Positions 18,548 to 27,464 of a DNA stretch of 64,000 bases are shown here, in pieces. The notes under the pieces are model-generated. The model did no database searches, was not told where the DNA came from, and saw nothing but the letters and a program-made list of their open reading frames with translations. How positions within the stretch are numbered: the first letter of the stretch is position 1; each line of letters opens with the position of its first letter. The DNA lies in assembly GCF_001434915.1 (NCBI RefSeq), contig NZ_AZEF01000002.1, positions 46,493-110,492 on the forward strand, given 5' to 3'. This DNA is from Liquorilactobacillus capillatus DSM 19910. Its GTDB lineage: Bacteria > Bacillota > Bacilli > Lactobacillales > Lactobacillaceae. The translations under genes were made by a program, and so were the position numbers.

Positions 18548-19119
18548 AAAATCCCCTCCGTTTCTATAAGAGCAGTAAAGAGGTAACCACTTGAGACGGC
18601 TCCAGGATCAAGGTGCCCAATTGAGCGTTCCCCAAGATATGAAGCACGCCCTTTTTTGGCTTGCATATCTTTAGTTGCAGCGACTGCAGCAGCAATAACT
18701 TCTGTAGTTAGTTGACTGCTATGTGCGACTGGCGACCAGACATCAACCATGGTTTTATCACCTTCGGTTGCGCCACCTCGTTTTTTGATCCCAGCTAGTC
18801 CAACTAGAATGAGGTCAGCGGCTGCTTGCGTCTCAGTGCATTTTTTAGCCATTTCTAAAAAAGCGGTCCCATAAAGAGGACCCGAAGCTCCACCAACCTT
18901 GCTGATCAGGCCCATTGCGATTGCTTTAAACAGTGCCTGTAAATCAGGGTTTTGAAGTCGCGCCATACTTTCTTTAACACCGACCATCCCACGCATCATA
19001 TTGTTACCATGATCACCATCACCAATCGGTGTATCTAATTCACTGAGATAATCTTTATGTTCTTCAATTTTCTGATAGAAATTATTTAGCCATTTTTGTG
19101 TATTTTCAACTGTTAACAT
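18544..19119 (-). CDS. dhaL: Dihydroxyacetone kinase subunit DhaL
   Basis: A 191-residue helical nucleotide-binding subunit. The metal/ADP site is seen in TPIGDGDHGNNMMRGMVGV (about residues 28-46), and GGASGPLYGTAFLEM and GDKTMVDVWSPV are also typical. I chose ATG 19119 because GGGGGGA lies just upstream; an in-frame ATG at 19140 would overlap the dhaK stop and lacks an SD. It transfers phosphate from bound ADP-P to dihydroxyacetone held on DhaK. Confidence 0.93.
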   Translation of the reverse strand: MLTVENTQKWLNNFYQKIEEHKDYLSELDTPIGDGDHGNNMMRGMVGVKESMARLQNPDLQALFKAIAMGLISKVGGASGPLYGTAFLEMAKKCTETQAAADLILVGLAGIKKRGGATEGDKTMVDVWSPVAHSSQLTTEVIAAAVAATKDMQAKKGRASYLGERSIGHLDPGAVSSGYLFTALIETEGIL

Positions 19120-19133
19120 TCGTTTTTCCCCCC

Positions 19134-20138
19134 TTACCAAGCAACCGTTTCAACTGGATAAGTGAGATATTTTAACCACTCACTATCTACTAAGTCAAAA
19201 AGCGTCAGTGAAATCCCAGCCATTTCGATTGAAGTCATGTAATTGCCAACTTTCATGAAAACCGGTTTAATATTCTTGGCTGCAAGTTGGTCTAGTAAGT
19301 CATGGCTAAAGATGTATTGTTCCATTAGAGGTGTAGCTCCCATGCCATTTACTAGCACAGCATACTGATGGTCAGCTTGCAATGGTTGGTTTTGATCAAG
19401 TTTGTCTAGTAATTCGGTAACAAGTTTTTGGGAAGTCTTGATTTTTTCCCGTCGATAACCGGGTTCACTATGAATACCGACGCCATATTCAATCTCATCA
19501 TCTGCTAAGGTAAACCCAGGCTTGCCAACTTCAGGAACAGTGGCGGCTGAGAGGGCGACAGCAATTGTGCTGATATGCGGTAGAGCTTTTTCAGCCAACG
19601 TCTCAATCTCAGCTAGACTAGCTCCCTGATCAGCAGCTGCACCGACGATTTTATGCATCAAAACAGTACCGGCAACTCCACGACGCCCCTGCGTGTAAAG
19701 GCTGTCCTCAACAGCAATATCATCGTTAACAATAATGGATTTAACTTTAATGTCATCAAGTTCAGCTAGGTCTTTAGCCATATCAAAATTCATGACATCA
19801 CCTGAATAGTTTTTTATGACGAGGAAGACACCCCTTCCTTGGTCAGCAGCTTTAATAGCGGCATATATTTGATCTGGGGTTGGAGAAGTGAAGACTTGTC
19901 CAGCAACTGCAGCAGTTAGCATGCCTTTCCCGATAAAGCCTGCATGTGAGGGCTCATGCCCGCTACCGCCACCACTTACGATACCGACTTTACCTTTCAT
20001 TGAGGCGCTATCACTTCTAATCATTGCTTCAGTATCGGGAATTTTTTCGAGATATTGGGGATAGGATCTAACTAAGCCGTCAACCATTTCTGAAACGACA
20101 TTTTGCGGTTCATTGATAATCTTCTTCACTATTTTCAC
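19134..20138 (-). CDS. dhaK: Dihydroxyacetone kinase subunit DhaK
   Basis: A subunit of about 334 residues that binds dihydroxyacetone covalently through a histidine, seen in GVGIHSEPGYRREKI. Further family signatures are GIVSGGGSGHEPSHAGFIG, FLVIKNYSGDVMNFDMA and VLVNGMGATPLMEQYIF. Start choice: GTG 20138 follows GGAG by 8 nt; GTG 20129 and ATG 20162 are alternatives. The dhaK-dhaL-dhaM order is the normal PTS-linked operon for glycerol/dihydroxyacetone use. No dhaQ/dhaS activator lies next to it. Confidence 0.92.
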   Translation of the reverse strand: MKIVKKIINEPQNVVSEMVDGLVRSYPQYLEKIPDTEAMIRSDSASMKGKVGIVSGGGSGHEPSHAGFIGKGMLTAAVAGQVFTSPTPDQIYAAIKAADQGRGVFLVIKNYSGDVMNFDMAKDLAELDDIKVKSIIVNDDIAVEDSLYTQGRRGVAGTVLMHKIVGAAADQGASLAEIETLAEKALPHISTIAVALSAATVPEVGKPGFTLADDEIEYGVGIHSEPGYRREKIKTSQKLVTELLDKLDQNQPLQADHQYAVLVNGMGATPLMEQYIFSHDLLDQLAAKNIKPVFMKVGNYMTSIEMAGISLTLFDLVDSEWLKYLTYPVETVAW

Positions 20139-20276
20139 GTTCCTTTCTCCTACTAGGCTCATTTTATCTGAATACGATTACATTGTAAAACAATAAGGAA
20201 ATGTACTAATAAGTAACTAGTTTTTAAGTACAGTTTGTAGACAAGGATGTGATTACTATTTATCTACATGTAATAA

Positions 20277-20319
20277 AATAAAAAAATCTGACTTAAGAAT
20301 TTAAGCTTAAGTCAGATTT
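20277..20319 (-). terminator. Terminator of the YeiH-type gene
   Basis: A 14-bp perfect stem (20284-20297 with 20306-20319) followed on the minus strand by TTTTTT. It ends transcription from 21448 and separates this gene from dhaK. Confidence 0.87.
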
Positions 20320-20419
20320 ATATATAGCTATGTTTTTACCAAGATGTGCTATATAGTTGGGTAACTATTGAACTAGGGAGCAAATAATATTACCATCTTA
20401 AACTGGTTGTAATGATAGG

Positions 20420-21448
20420 TTAGAAGAATAATTTGCTAGCTGCTAACACAGCGAGCATAAGTACACATGAACAGATAAAGGCTGCAGTAAAAGCGTTACG
20501 ACCACGATGGATAATCGTATCAAAGTTAACATTCATTCCTAAAGCAGCCATAGCCATCCCAAGTACAATATAGGCGATTTTAACTAATAAGGCTAGGACG
20601 CTAGCTGGGATAGGCAAGAATGAGCCGATTAAACTTGTTATAAGAAATCCTACCATAAACCACGGGATAGGCAGCTTAGCGCGAGATGTACCATGGGCAG
20701 CTGGGGCAACGGCTTGGTGCCAAATTCCGACTATCAAAGCAACAGGAGCTAAAAGAAGAACACGGGAAAGTTTTGTAATAATTGCGTTATCAAGACCAAC
20801 AGGCCCTGCGGCACTACCAGCTGCGACAGCATGGGCTATTTCGTGCAAAGAACCACCAGTGAATACCCCGAATTGAACGGCACTCATATGGAAAAGTGGT
20901 TTTAAGATAATTTCAACAAGGGTGAAAACCGTTCCAAGGATAGCTACGGTTGCAACAGCTAAAACTTCGTTTTCACGTTGCTGAGCTTCTTTTTCTTTAG
21001 TGACTTTTATTTGAGGTGAGATCCCCATTACAGCTGCTGCTCCACAAATTCCAGAACCAGTGGCTGTCAGAATGGCAAGGTCACGTTCAACTCCCATTTT
21101 ACGGGATACCCAATAAGTGAAGAAAATCATACCAGTTACGATGCAAATCGCTAACAGAATCGATTTGATCCCAGCTTGGGCTAATTGAATTAGGTTTAAC
21201 TTAAAGCCTAGAAGAATAATACCTAAACGTAAGAATTTATTTGAAATAAAACCAGATTCAGCGTTGGCTTTGTATAATAATGATGTATTTAATTGCAATC
21301 CAATCCCTAAAATCATAGATAATACCAGGGCACCAACAAGTGAAAGATAAGGAAATTGAGCTAAAAATGATCCGGCAACCGCACAGATCAATGTTACAAA
21401 AAATGAGATCCAAAAAGCGGGTCGTTTTAGTTTATTAATAGTTGACAA
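20420..21448 (-). CDS. YeiH/UPF0324-family membrane transporter (putative sulfate exporter family)
   Basis: A 342-residue protein with about ten transmembrane segments. It has the family pattern LTATGSGICGAAAVMGISPQ, FTGGSLHEIAHAVAAGSAAG and ALGMNVNFDTIIHRG. Database families label such proteins putative sulfate exporters, but this activity is weakly established. It is divergent from a LysR regulator, matching the yeiH/yeiE and Bacillus ywdH/cysL-like arrangements, so expression is probably controlled by that regulator. Confidence 0.85.
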   Translation of the reverse strand: MSTINKLKRPAFWISFFVTLICAVAGSFLAQFPYLSLVGALVLSMILGIGLQLNTSLLYKANAESGFISNKFLRLGIILLGFKLNLIQLAQAGIKSILLAICIVTGMIFFTYWVSRKMGVERDLAILTATGSGICGAAAVMGISPQIKVTKEKEAQQRENEVLAVATVAILGTVFTLVEIILKPLFHMSAVQFGVFTGGSLHEIAHAVAAGSAAGPVGLDNAIITKLSRVLLLAPVALIVGIWHQAVAPAAHGTSRAKLPIPWFMVGFLITSLIGSFLPIPASVLALLVKIAYIVLGMAMAALGMNVNFDTIIHRGRNAFTAAFICSCVLMLAVLAASKLFF

Positions 21449-21559
21449 TGTGAAACCTCCTTAAAGTGATAATTAGAGTATAGCTGATTTTTTGAATAAG
21501 CTAAAATAATAGTTTATTATTAAATCATAAGCTTTAATTATATAAAAGGAGGATAAAGT

Positions 21560-22438
21560 TTGCTAGACCAATTATACATGACTTTTTTAGTACTGACTCA
21601 AACTCGTTCCTATACCAAAACGGCAGAACAACTGTATGTTTCACAGCCAGCTGTCACACAACAAATTCAACGATTGGAAGAAAAACTGGGCTTAAAATTG
21701 GTATACTATCACCGACCAAAATTGAAAATCACTCCAGCAGGAGAGGAATTGGCAAATTTTTTACAAAGAACAAGGGTTCAGGCGAATCAAGTGTTAGAAC
21801 GAATTCAAACTCCAAACAAGTTTCAAGAAATTAATTTTAGTACTACACGGTCACTAAGTGAAATTTTGGCTCCACGGTTGATAAAAGAAATTGCAGTTCA
21901 AGATGCATTTCGGAAGATCAGCTGCCATGTTGGGAACACTAAGCAGGCGTTAGCAGCAGTTAAAACAGGGAGTAGTCAATTTGCACTAGTTGAGGGCAAC
22001 TTTGATAAACAAAAATTTGATTATCAGGTAATTAGAGCGGAACCTTTTGTAGCAGTTGCTTCATGCAAACATCCGCTGGTTCAACGTAAGTCACTGACAT
22101 GGAGTGATCTTGCTAAAGAGACATTGTTAGTTCGAGAGGATGGATCGGGCTCGCGTGAGATTTTAGCTAGCTTAGCACGGGCTGAGAATGTTAGTTTAGA
22201 TGATTTTGAGCATTTAATCGTTATCTCGGAGCCTTTATTGATCAGACAACTATTGTTAGAAGGCGTGGGAGTCAGCTTTCTTTATCGTTCCTTAGTTAAA
22301 GAACAGTTGCGAAAAGGACAGTTATTAGAATTACCGATGATGGAAAATGGTCAAACGACACATGATCTCTATTTGGTGTACGCCAAAGATAGTTATTTTA
22401 AGAAAGACTATGCTAAGTGGCTAGATATCTTGAATTAG
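21560..22438 (+). CDS. LysR-family transcriptional regulator (CysL/YeiE-like)
   Basis: A 292-residue LysR protein: an N-terminal winged helix-turn-helix (residues 1-60, with RSYTKTAEQLYVSQPAVTQQ and LEEKLGLKLVYY) and a C-terminal effector-binding domain. The start codon is TTG at 21560 behind AAAGGAGG. It is divergent from the YeiH-type transporter over a 111-bp gap, the standard position for a LysR activator of that gene. The effector is unknown. Confidence 0.9.
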   Translation: MLDQLYMTFLVLTQTRSYTKTAEQLYVSQPAVTQQIQRLEEKLGLKLVYYHRPKLKITPAGEELANFLQRTRVQANQVLERIQTPNKFQEINFSTTRSLSEILAPRLIKEIAVQDAFRKISCHVGNTKQALAAVKTGSSQFALVEGNFDKQKFDYQVIRAEPFVAVASCKHPLVQRKSLTWSDLAKETLLVREDGSGSREILASLARAENVSLDDFEHLIVISEPLLIRQLLLEGVGVSFLYRSLVKEQLRKGQLLELPMMENGQTTHDLYLVYAKDSYFKKDYAKWLDILN

Positions 22439-22480
22439 CTAGTTAGTTTTAATTAACTAATTAGAAAATACGTTTATCTA

Positions 22481-22546
22481 AAAACAGTTAGAAAATTGGG
22501 ATAGGAGTTAAGTTTTAACCCAGATTCTGGCTGTTTTATTTTATAT
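22481..22546. terminator. Bidirectional terminator between the LysR and P-type ATPase genes
   Basis: An imperfect hairpin pairs AAAACAG...TTGGG (from 22481) with CCCAG...CTGTTTT (to 22536), followed by TATTTTAT. It sits between convergent genes. Confidence 0.65.
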
Positions 22547-22564
22547 AGAATAAAAGTTAGCTAC

Positions 22565-25171
22565 CTATTTGGGAGGCACGACAGTTGCTTCAATACGCGA
22601 ATGTATTTTTTTATTGATCTCTAACAAGATAGTTGGGATAAATACTGCAAGAAGACTGATGAGCCATTGAGATCCTGTTAGCGTTACTAAGCCAAACGAG
22701 TTTTGTAGCGGTGGCAATAGTGCTGCTAAAACAACGATAGCAGTCGCAACGAGTAGGGCGATGTTTAACGCGGAATTTGCTTTGAGTGAAGTCCATGATA
22801 AAGATTCACGTGTTTTGATAGGATAGATATCAATCATTGAACCTAAAGCCAAGGTCAAGAACAGCATTGTCGTACCAACAGCTGAATTATTATCAGTTAG
22901 GATAAAACGTCCAAGAGCATAAATAGCTAATGTCAATACGGTATAGATAGCTGAACGAATAAAGAGCCGTGAGCCAACTCCGTCACTGAAAATACTTTGT
23001 TTACTTGGGATAGGCGAGCGCTGCATTGTCCGCGCTTCACCTGGTTCACGTGAAAGATAAAAACCTGGAATTCCATCTGCTAGGACATTTATCAGCAGTA
23101 GTTGTTCAGCGATTAAGGGAGTACCCCAACCAAAAAGGACACTGCCGACCATTAGGAAAATCTGGGCAAAGTTAACACTAACTAAAAATTCAACTGCTTT
23201 TAAAACATTTTGATAGATTGTTCGTCCAGAGGAAACAGCAGCAATGATGGTTGCAAAGTTGTCATCAGTAAGGATTAGATCAGCAGCACCCTTTGCAACT
23301 TCTGTTCCTGTAATACCCATAGCGATTCCAACGTCGGCAGCTTTAAGTGCAGGCGCGTCATTGACGCCATCACCGGTCATAGCGACAACTTTATCTTTTT
23401 GCTGCCAAGCCTTAACGATGCGAATCTTATCTTCAGGAGAAACACGTGCGAAAACACTGGTTTTAGTAATATTCTTAATAAGAGCCTCATCATTCCATTG
23501 AGCAAGCTCTGGACCGCTAATAGCGAGATCACCTTCCTTGTAAATACCGATTTGTGAAGCGATCGCCTGTGCGGTTTTTTTATGATCACCAGTAATCATA
23601 ATAGTTTTGATTCCAGCTCGTTTAGCTTTTTTAATAGCTTGTATCGCCTCAGGACGTGGTGGATCAATTAAACCAATAATTCCGGCAAAGGTTAGGTCAT
23701 GTTCTAATTCCTCAATCGAAGTTTGCGGTTTACTATCAAATTCACGGTAGGCTACACCTAAAACGCGTAGTGCATCATTAGCAAACTCATCATGGATAGC
23801 AGTTAATTTTTGTTTGTCGGTATCTGAAAGTGCAAGTGGAAGCTTATCTAAAGCACCCTTAACAATTAAAAGGAAACGATTATTATTTAATCGGTGGAGT
23901 GTGGCCATAGTCTTCTTTTCAGAAGAAAATGGTCGCTCGCCAATTCGAGGTGCGTCTTTTTCGAAAGCTACGCGAGAAAGGTCATGCTGTTGCAGCAGTC
24001 GGACAATAGCAAGTTCAGTAGCATCGCCTTCACTGTGGTCTTCAGTAATGACTGCATTGGTATCAAGACCGAAAAGACGCATTAAGTCGGTTGCGGCCTG
24101 ACTTAATGGCTGCTGCGCATCAATCATTTCAGGCTTTTCATTAAAGGCCCATAAACGTGTAATAGTCATTTTGTTTTGGGTCAAGGTACCAGTCTTATCT
24201 GAGGCGATAACATCAACACTGCCGATCGTTTCAACTGAATTTAAACGTCGAACAATTGCATGGCGGCGAGCCATCTTTTGAACACCTACGGAAAGGCTGA
24301 TCGTCACAATAACGGGGAGTGTTTCAGGAACGGCAGCTACGGCTAGAGAAACACCAATCATTAAATTATCTATTAAGCTCCCTAATTCATGCCAAATGCC
24401 AAGAAGAAAAATAAAGAGACCACTGATAAGGGCGATGAATGTCATGACAAGTGATAGCCGAGCAAGCCGCTGTTGTAAAATAGTTTTTTGCCTTTTAGTT
24501 GTATTGAGTAGATCAGCGATTTTACCAATTTCAGTCTTCATCCCGATAGCAGAAACAACCATGATGCCGGAGCCTTGAGTCACTAACGTTCCTGAAAAAG
24601 CTTTATTTACTTGATCACCAATAGAATCAGGTGCTTCTTGTGGGGGGATAATTGATTTTTCAACAGGTTCACTTTCACCTGTCAAAAGTGCTTCATCAAT
24701 TGTTAAACCATTGACTTTTTTGAGTAAGCCATCTGCTGGAACTTGGTCACCGGCATTCAAAGCAATAATATCACCGTTGACAACTTCTGAGATAGCGATT
24801 CGTTGACTGTTACCGTCTCGGATAACACGTGTCGTAGGTTCACTCATATCTTTGAGTGCAGCCAGTGATTTTTCTGCACTGTATTCTTGATATAGACCAA
24901 TTAAAACGTTCAAAATAACGATTGAGCCAATAACAATTGGTTTTGTCCATCCTCCATCAAAGGCAATGGCCATGTAGGCTGATAACACCACCGCAAATAA
25001 TAATATCAGAGAGGTTATTTCAGTTAGTTGGACAAGTAATTTTTTCCAAAGACTATCTTTTTTAGCCTCCTGCAAAATATTGCTACCACACTTTGCACGA
25101 CTTGCTGCGACTTCGGATGAACTTAGTCCTTGTTCGAGGGAACGCGCTTGGTTGAGCTTGTCAGTCACCAT
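22565..25171 (-). CDS. Cation-transporting P-type ATPase, PacL/PMCA (P2) type
   Basis: An 868-residue P2-type pump. Landmarks are TGES in the actuator domain (LLTGESEPVEKS), the phosphorylated Asp in SDKTGTLTQNKMT, MITGDHKKTAQAIA and MTGDGVNDAPALKAADVGIAM. In M4 the usual PEGLP reads PETLP with the glutamate kept; M6 has NVLADGIPG with Asn and Asp kept; M5 has NFAQ where SERCA has an acidic residue. This favours a single Ca2+-like site, but the ion is not certain. I chose ATG 25171 (MVTDKLNQARSLEQG) behind AAAGGAG; an in-frame ATG 63 nt upstream lacks an SD. Confidence 0.9.
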   Translation of the reverse strand: MVTDKLNQARSLEQGLSSSEVAASRAKCGSNILQEAKKDSLWKKLLVQLTEITSLILLFAVVLSAYMAIAFDGGWTKPIVIGSIVILNVLIGLYQEYSAEKSLAALKDMSEPTTRVIRDGNSQRIAISEVVNGDIIALNAGDQVPADGLLKKVNGLTIDEALLTGESEPVEKSIIPPQEAPDSIGDQVNKAFSGTLVTQGSGIMVVSAIGMKTEIGKIADLLNTTKRQKTILQQRLARLSLVMTFIALISGLFIFLLGIWHELGSLIDNLMIGVSLAVAAVPETLPVIVTISLSVGVQKMARRHAIVRRLNSVETIGSVDVIASDKTGTLTQNKMTITRLWAFNEKPEMIDAQQPLSQAATDLMRLFGLDTNAVITEDHSEGDATELAIVRLLQQHDLSRVAFEKDAPRIGERPFSSEKKTMATLHRLNNNRFLLIVKGALDKLPLALSDTDKQKLTAIHDEFANDALRVLGVAYREFDSKPQTSIEELEHDLTFAGIIGLIDPPRPEAIQAIKKAKRAGIKTIMITGDHKKTAQAIASQIGIYKEGDLAISGPELAQWNDEALIKNITKTSVFARVSPEDKIRIVKAWQQKDKVVAMTGDGVNDAPALKAADVGIAMGITGTEVAKGAADLILTDDNFATIIAAVSSGRTIYQNVLKAVEFLVSVNFAQIFLMVGSVLFGWGTPLIAEQLLLINVLADGIPGFYLSREPGEARTMQRSPIPSKQSIFSDGVGSRLFIRSAIYTVLTLAIYALGRFILTDNNSAVGTTMLFLTLALGSMIDIYPIKTRESLSWTSLKANSALNIALLVATAIVVLAALLPPLQNSFGLVTLTGSQWLISLLAVFIPTILLEINKKIHSRIEATVVPPK

Positions 25172-25397
25172 ATAGCTACTCCTTTCATTTTTTAAATAAA
25201 ATGACTTTTGAAATACGGTTGCGGAACTAATCATCTAATCTTAGTGTAACAAAAGTCACTTATTTATTTAAATTTTTGGTTTTATCGATGGAAGGCAAGG
25301 ATTCAAATAGTAAAAGCACATTCCTTCTAGTTAAGTTTTGACTATGCTGGGGATGCTTTTTAGTGTACTATTGATAAAGTTGAGTTTAATCAACGTC

Positions 25398-25445
25398 ATG
25401 GAGTATGGCAGATCCTTTAAAACCTCCATAAAAAAACAAAAGGAG
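25398..25445 (+). promoter_or_regulatory. preQ1-riboswitch-like H-type pseudoknot leader of queF
   Basis: P1 is a 6-bp helix, ATGGAG (25398-25403) with CTCCAT (25424-25429). The loop segment TCCTTT (25413-25418) can pair with AAAGGA (25439-25444), which is the Shine-Dalgarno of queF, across an A-rich tail (TAAAAAAACA). That is the H-type pseudoknot of preQ1 riboswitches with SD sequestration; the A-rich tail resembles class I. The class I loop consensus is not an obvious match and the class II accessory hairpin is absent, so class is unresolved. The downstream queF-queC-queT genes support the call. A possible promoter, TTGACT (25338) with TAGTGT (25361), lies upstream. Confidence 0.68.
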
Positions 25446-25453
25446 AACAACAC

Positions 25454-25978
25454 ATGGAAAACAAACATCACTCACGTACTGCAAATGAACTTACGGGTGT
25501 AACAGAATTAGGTAGTACTGAGACAAAGTACGCTACTGATTACGATCCGTCAGTCCTCGAAACATTCATCAATAAGCATCCCCAAAACGACTACTTAGTC
25601 ACCTTTGATGGCTACGAATTTACAAGCTTATGTCCCAAGACGGGGCAACCAGACTTCGCGAACGTTTTTATTTCATATATTCCAACTGAAAAAATGGTTG
25701 AGAGTAAAAGTCTCAAACTTTATCTTTTCAGTTTTAGAAATCATGGCGATTTTCATGAAGACTGCATGAATATTATTCTTGATGATCTGTATAAATTAAT
25801 GAATCCAAAATACATTGAGGTTTTGGGCTTATTTACGCCGCGTGGCGGAATCTCCATTTATCCTTTCGTGAATCGGGTTAATCCGACTTTTAAAACAGCA
25901 GAGCTACAGCAACTGGCATTTCAACGGAAATTACAGTTTTTAGGAAATGTTCAAAGTTATGGTCGTTCAATACGTTAG
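25454..25978 (+). CDS. queF: NADPH-dependent 7-cyano-7-deazaguanine reductase QueF
   Basis: A 174-residue single-domain QueF that reduces preQ0 to preQ1 in queuosine synthesis. The nucleophilic cysteine is in [11 protein letters not shown], the substrate-binding glutamate in [17 protein letters not shown], and [13 protein letters not shown] follows. It is a little longer than the 165-residue Bacillus enzyme at its N-terminus. It starts 8 nt after the SD held in the pseudoknot leader and is first in queF-queC-queT. Confidence 0.95.
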   Translation: MENKHHSRTANELTGVTELGSTETKYATDYDPSVLETFINKHPQNDYLVTFDGYEFTSLCPKTGQPDFANVFISYIPTEKMVESKSLKLYLFSFRNHGDFHEDCMNIILDDLYKLMNPKYIEVLGLFTPRGGISIYPFVNRVNPTFKTAELQQLAFQRKLQFLGNVQSYGRSIR

Positions 25979-25989
25979 GGGGAATAAAG

Positions 25990-26715
25990 ATGGGACAGGT
26001 TGTCTTATTGTCTGGTGGTATGGATTCGGCAACTTGTTTGGCACTTGCTGTCAAACAGTATGGTACTAAGCAAGTATTGGCCTTAGCGTTTACCTATGGT
26101 CAAAAACATGATGCAGAAATTATCAACGCACGACGAGTAGCACAGTTCTTTGACGTTAAATTAATTGAAGCAGCAGTTGATCACAAAATATTTACGGGTT
26201 CAGATTCAACACTGCTTAAAGGGAATGGAGCCATTGCGGAAAAAAGCTACGCTGAGATTATAGAGGAGCAAGGTGAGCAGGTTGTTGATACCTACGTCCC
26301 GTTCCGTAACGGACTGATGTTATCGCAAGCAGCAGCGCTCGCGTATAGCAGCCACTTGGAAGAAGTAGTTTACGGAGCACATGCAGATGATGCAGCAGGT
26401 AATGCATATCCCGACTGTTCACCAGCTTTTTATAGTGCTATGAACACCGCAATTAGTACAGGAACAGCAGGCAAGATTAAGGTGATTGCTCCCTTGATAA
26501 AACTCAATAAGGCAGGGGTTGTAAAACTTGGACGCCAACTGAAGGTTCCTTTTGAACTAACACGTTCATGTTATGAAGGACGAGAAGATGCGTGTGGTAA
26601 GTGTGGAACGTGTCGTGATCGAATTAATGCTTTTAAAGAAAACGGCTTAAAAGATCCAATCAAGTATGAACAAGAGCCTGATTGGGATAATGAAAGATAT
26701 GAGAATGAGGAATAA
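25990..26715 (+). CDS. queC: 7-cyano-7-deazaguanine synthase QueC
   Basis: A 241-residue ATP-dependent enzyme that makes preQ0 from 7-carboxy-7-deazaguanine. It has the PP-loop VLLSGGMDSATCLALA at the start, YVPFRNGLMLSQAAALA, and the C-terminal zinc cluster of four cysteines in SCYEGREDACGKCGTCRDR. It begins 11 nt after queF. QueD and QueE, which supply its substrate, are not encoded in this window. Confidence 0.96.
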   Translation: MGQVVLLSGGMDSATCLALAVKQYGTKQVLALAFTYGQKHDAEIINARRVAQFFDVKLIEAAVDHKIFTGSDSTLLKGNGAIAEKSYAEIIEEQGEQVVDTYVPFRNGLMLSQAAALAYSSHLEEVVYGAHADDAAGNAYPDCSPAFYSAMNTAISTGTAGKIKVIAPLIKLNKAGVVKLGRQLKVPFELTRSCYEGREDACGKCGTCRDRINAFKENGLKDPIKYEQEPDWDNERYENEE

Positions 26716-26718
26716 GAG

Positions 26719-27210
26719 ATGAAAAACATTAGGTTATTGACGATTAACGCTATTTTAGCAGCTATTTACATTCTACTAACAATGATGTTTGCCAGTTTTT
26801 CTTTTGGGGCTATTCAGATTAGAATAGCTACTGCGCTTTATCAGTTAGTTGCTTATAATAAAAAATACTTTTGGGGAATGGTTTTGGGAGTAACGATTGC
26901 TAATATCCTATTCAGCCCATTGGGGTTGTTAGACGTTCTAGTTGGTTGGGGGGTTACTGGCCTGGGGTTAGCATTGGCTATTTTGATTAATCGGCGAATA
27001 AAGAATCTTAACCTTCGGGCATTGGTTATTGGACTATGTGTTTCCTTTGGAATGGTGTTTGTCGCACTGGAACTACATTACGTTGCTAAAGTACCATTTT
27101 TAATTACTTATGGCTACTTAATAGCTGGACAAGCTGCCGCTCAAATTATCGGTTATATTTTATTTAGAATAATGAATACCAAAATTAAAATACAACATTT
27201 GGTTGATTAA
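26719..27210 (+). CDS. queT: QueT-family queuosine precursor transporter (S component)
   Basis: A 163-residue membrane protein with about five transmembrane segments and the QueT pattern FASFSFGAIQIRIATALYQL and GVTIANILFSPLGLLDVLVG. QueT proteins are predicted ECF substrate-binding components for preQ1-type precursors and work with shared EcfA/EcfT modules encoded elsewhere. It starts 3 nt after queC, so the operon combines synthesis and salvage of queuosine precursors. Confidence 0.9.
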   Translation: MKNIRLLTINAILAAIYILLTMMFASFSFGAIQIRIATALYQLVAYNKKYFWGMVLGVTIANILFSPLGLLDVLVGWGVTGLGLALAILINRRIKNLNLRALVIGLCVSFGMVFVALELHYVAKVPFLITYGYLIAGQAAAQIIGYILFRIMNTKIKIQHLVD

Positions 27211-27282
27211 TAATTGGTGTGGTTCAAAAAGTTTATCATAAGTAGTGCATTTTAAATAAAAGTAAAAGAGAATCTAGATAGC

Positions 27283-27335
27283 TATGAAATCCCCCTAAAG
27301 TCAAGTGGAAAACTTAACTTTAGGGGGATTTCATA
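27283..27335. terminator. 19-bp perfect inverted repeat after queT
   Basis: TATGAAATCCCCCTAAAGT (27283-27301) pairs perfectly with 27317-27335; four more pairs form inside the loop after one mismatch. It probably ends the que operon, but the following plus-strand bases (AAGTCGTAGTTTTTCT) are a poor U-tract, so a repeat-element origin is possible. Confidence 0.55.
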
Positions 27336-27464
27336 AGTCGTAGTTTTTCTTGATCTTATTAGTTTAAGAAATAGTAAAAAACTTTTGTTTTGTACAAAAG
27401 CCTTGGCGCAGGTTAAAATTAAACTGATTATTAGTAATATGTTATTTTAGCCAAAGGAGGGAAT

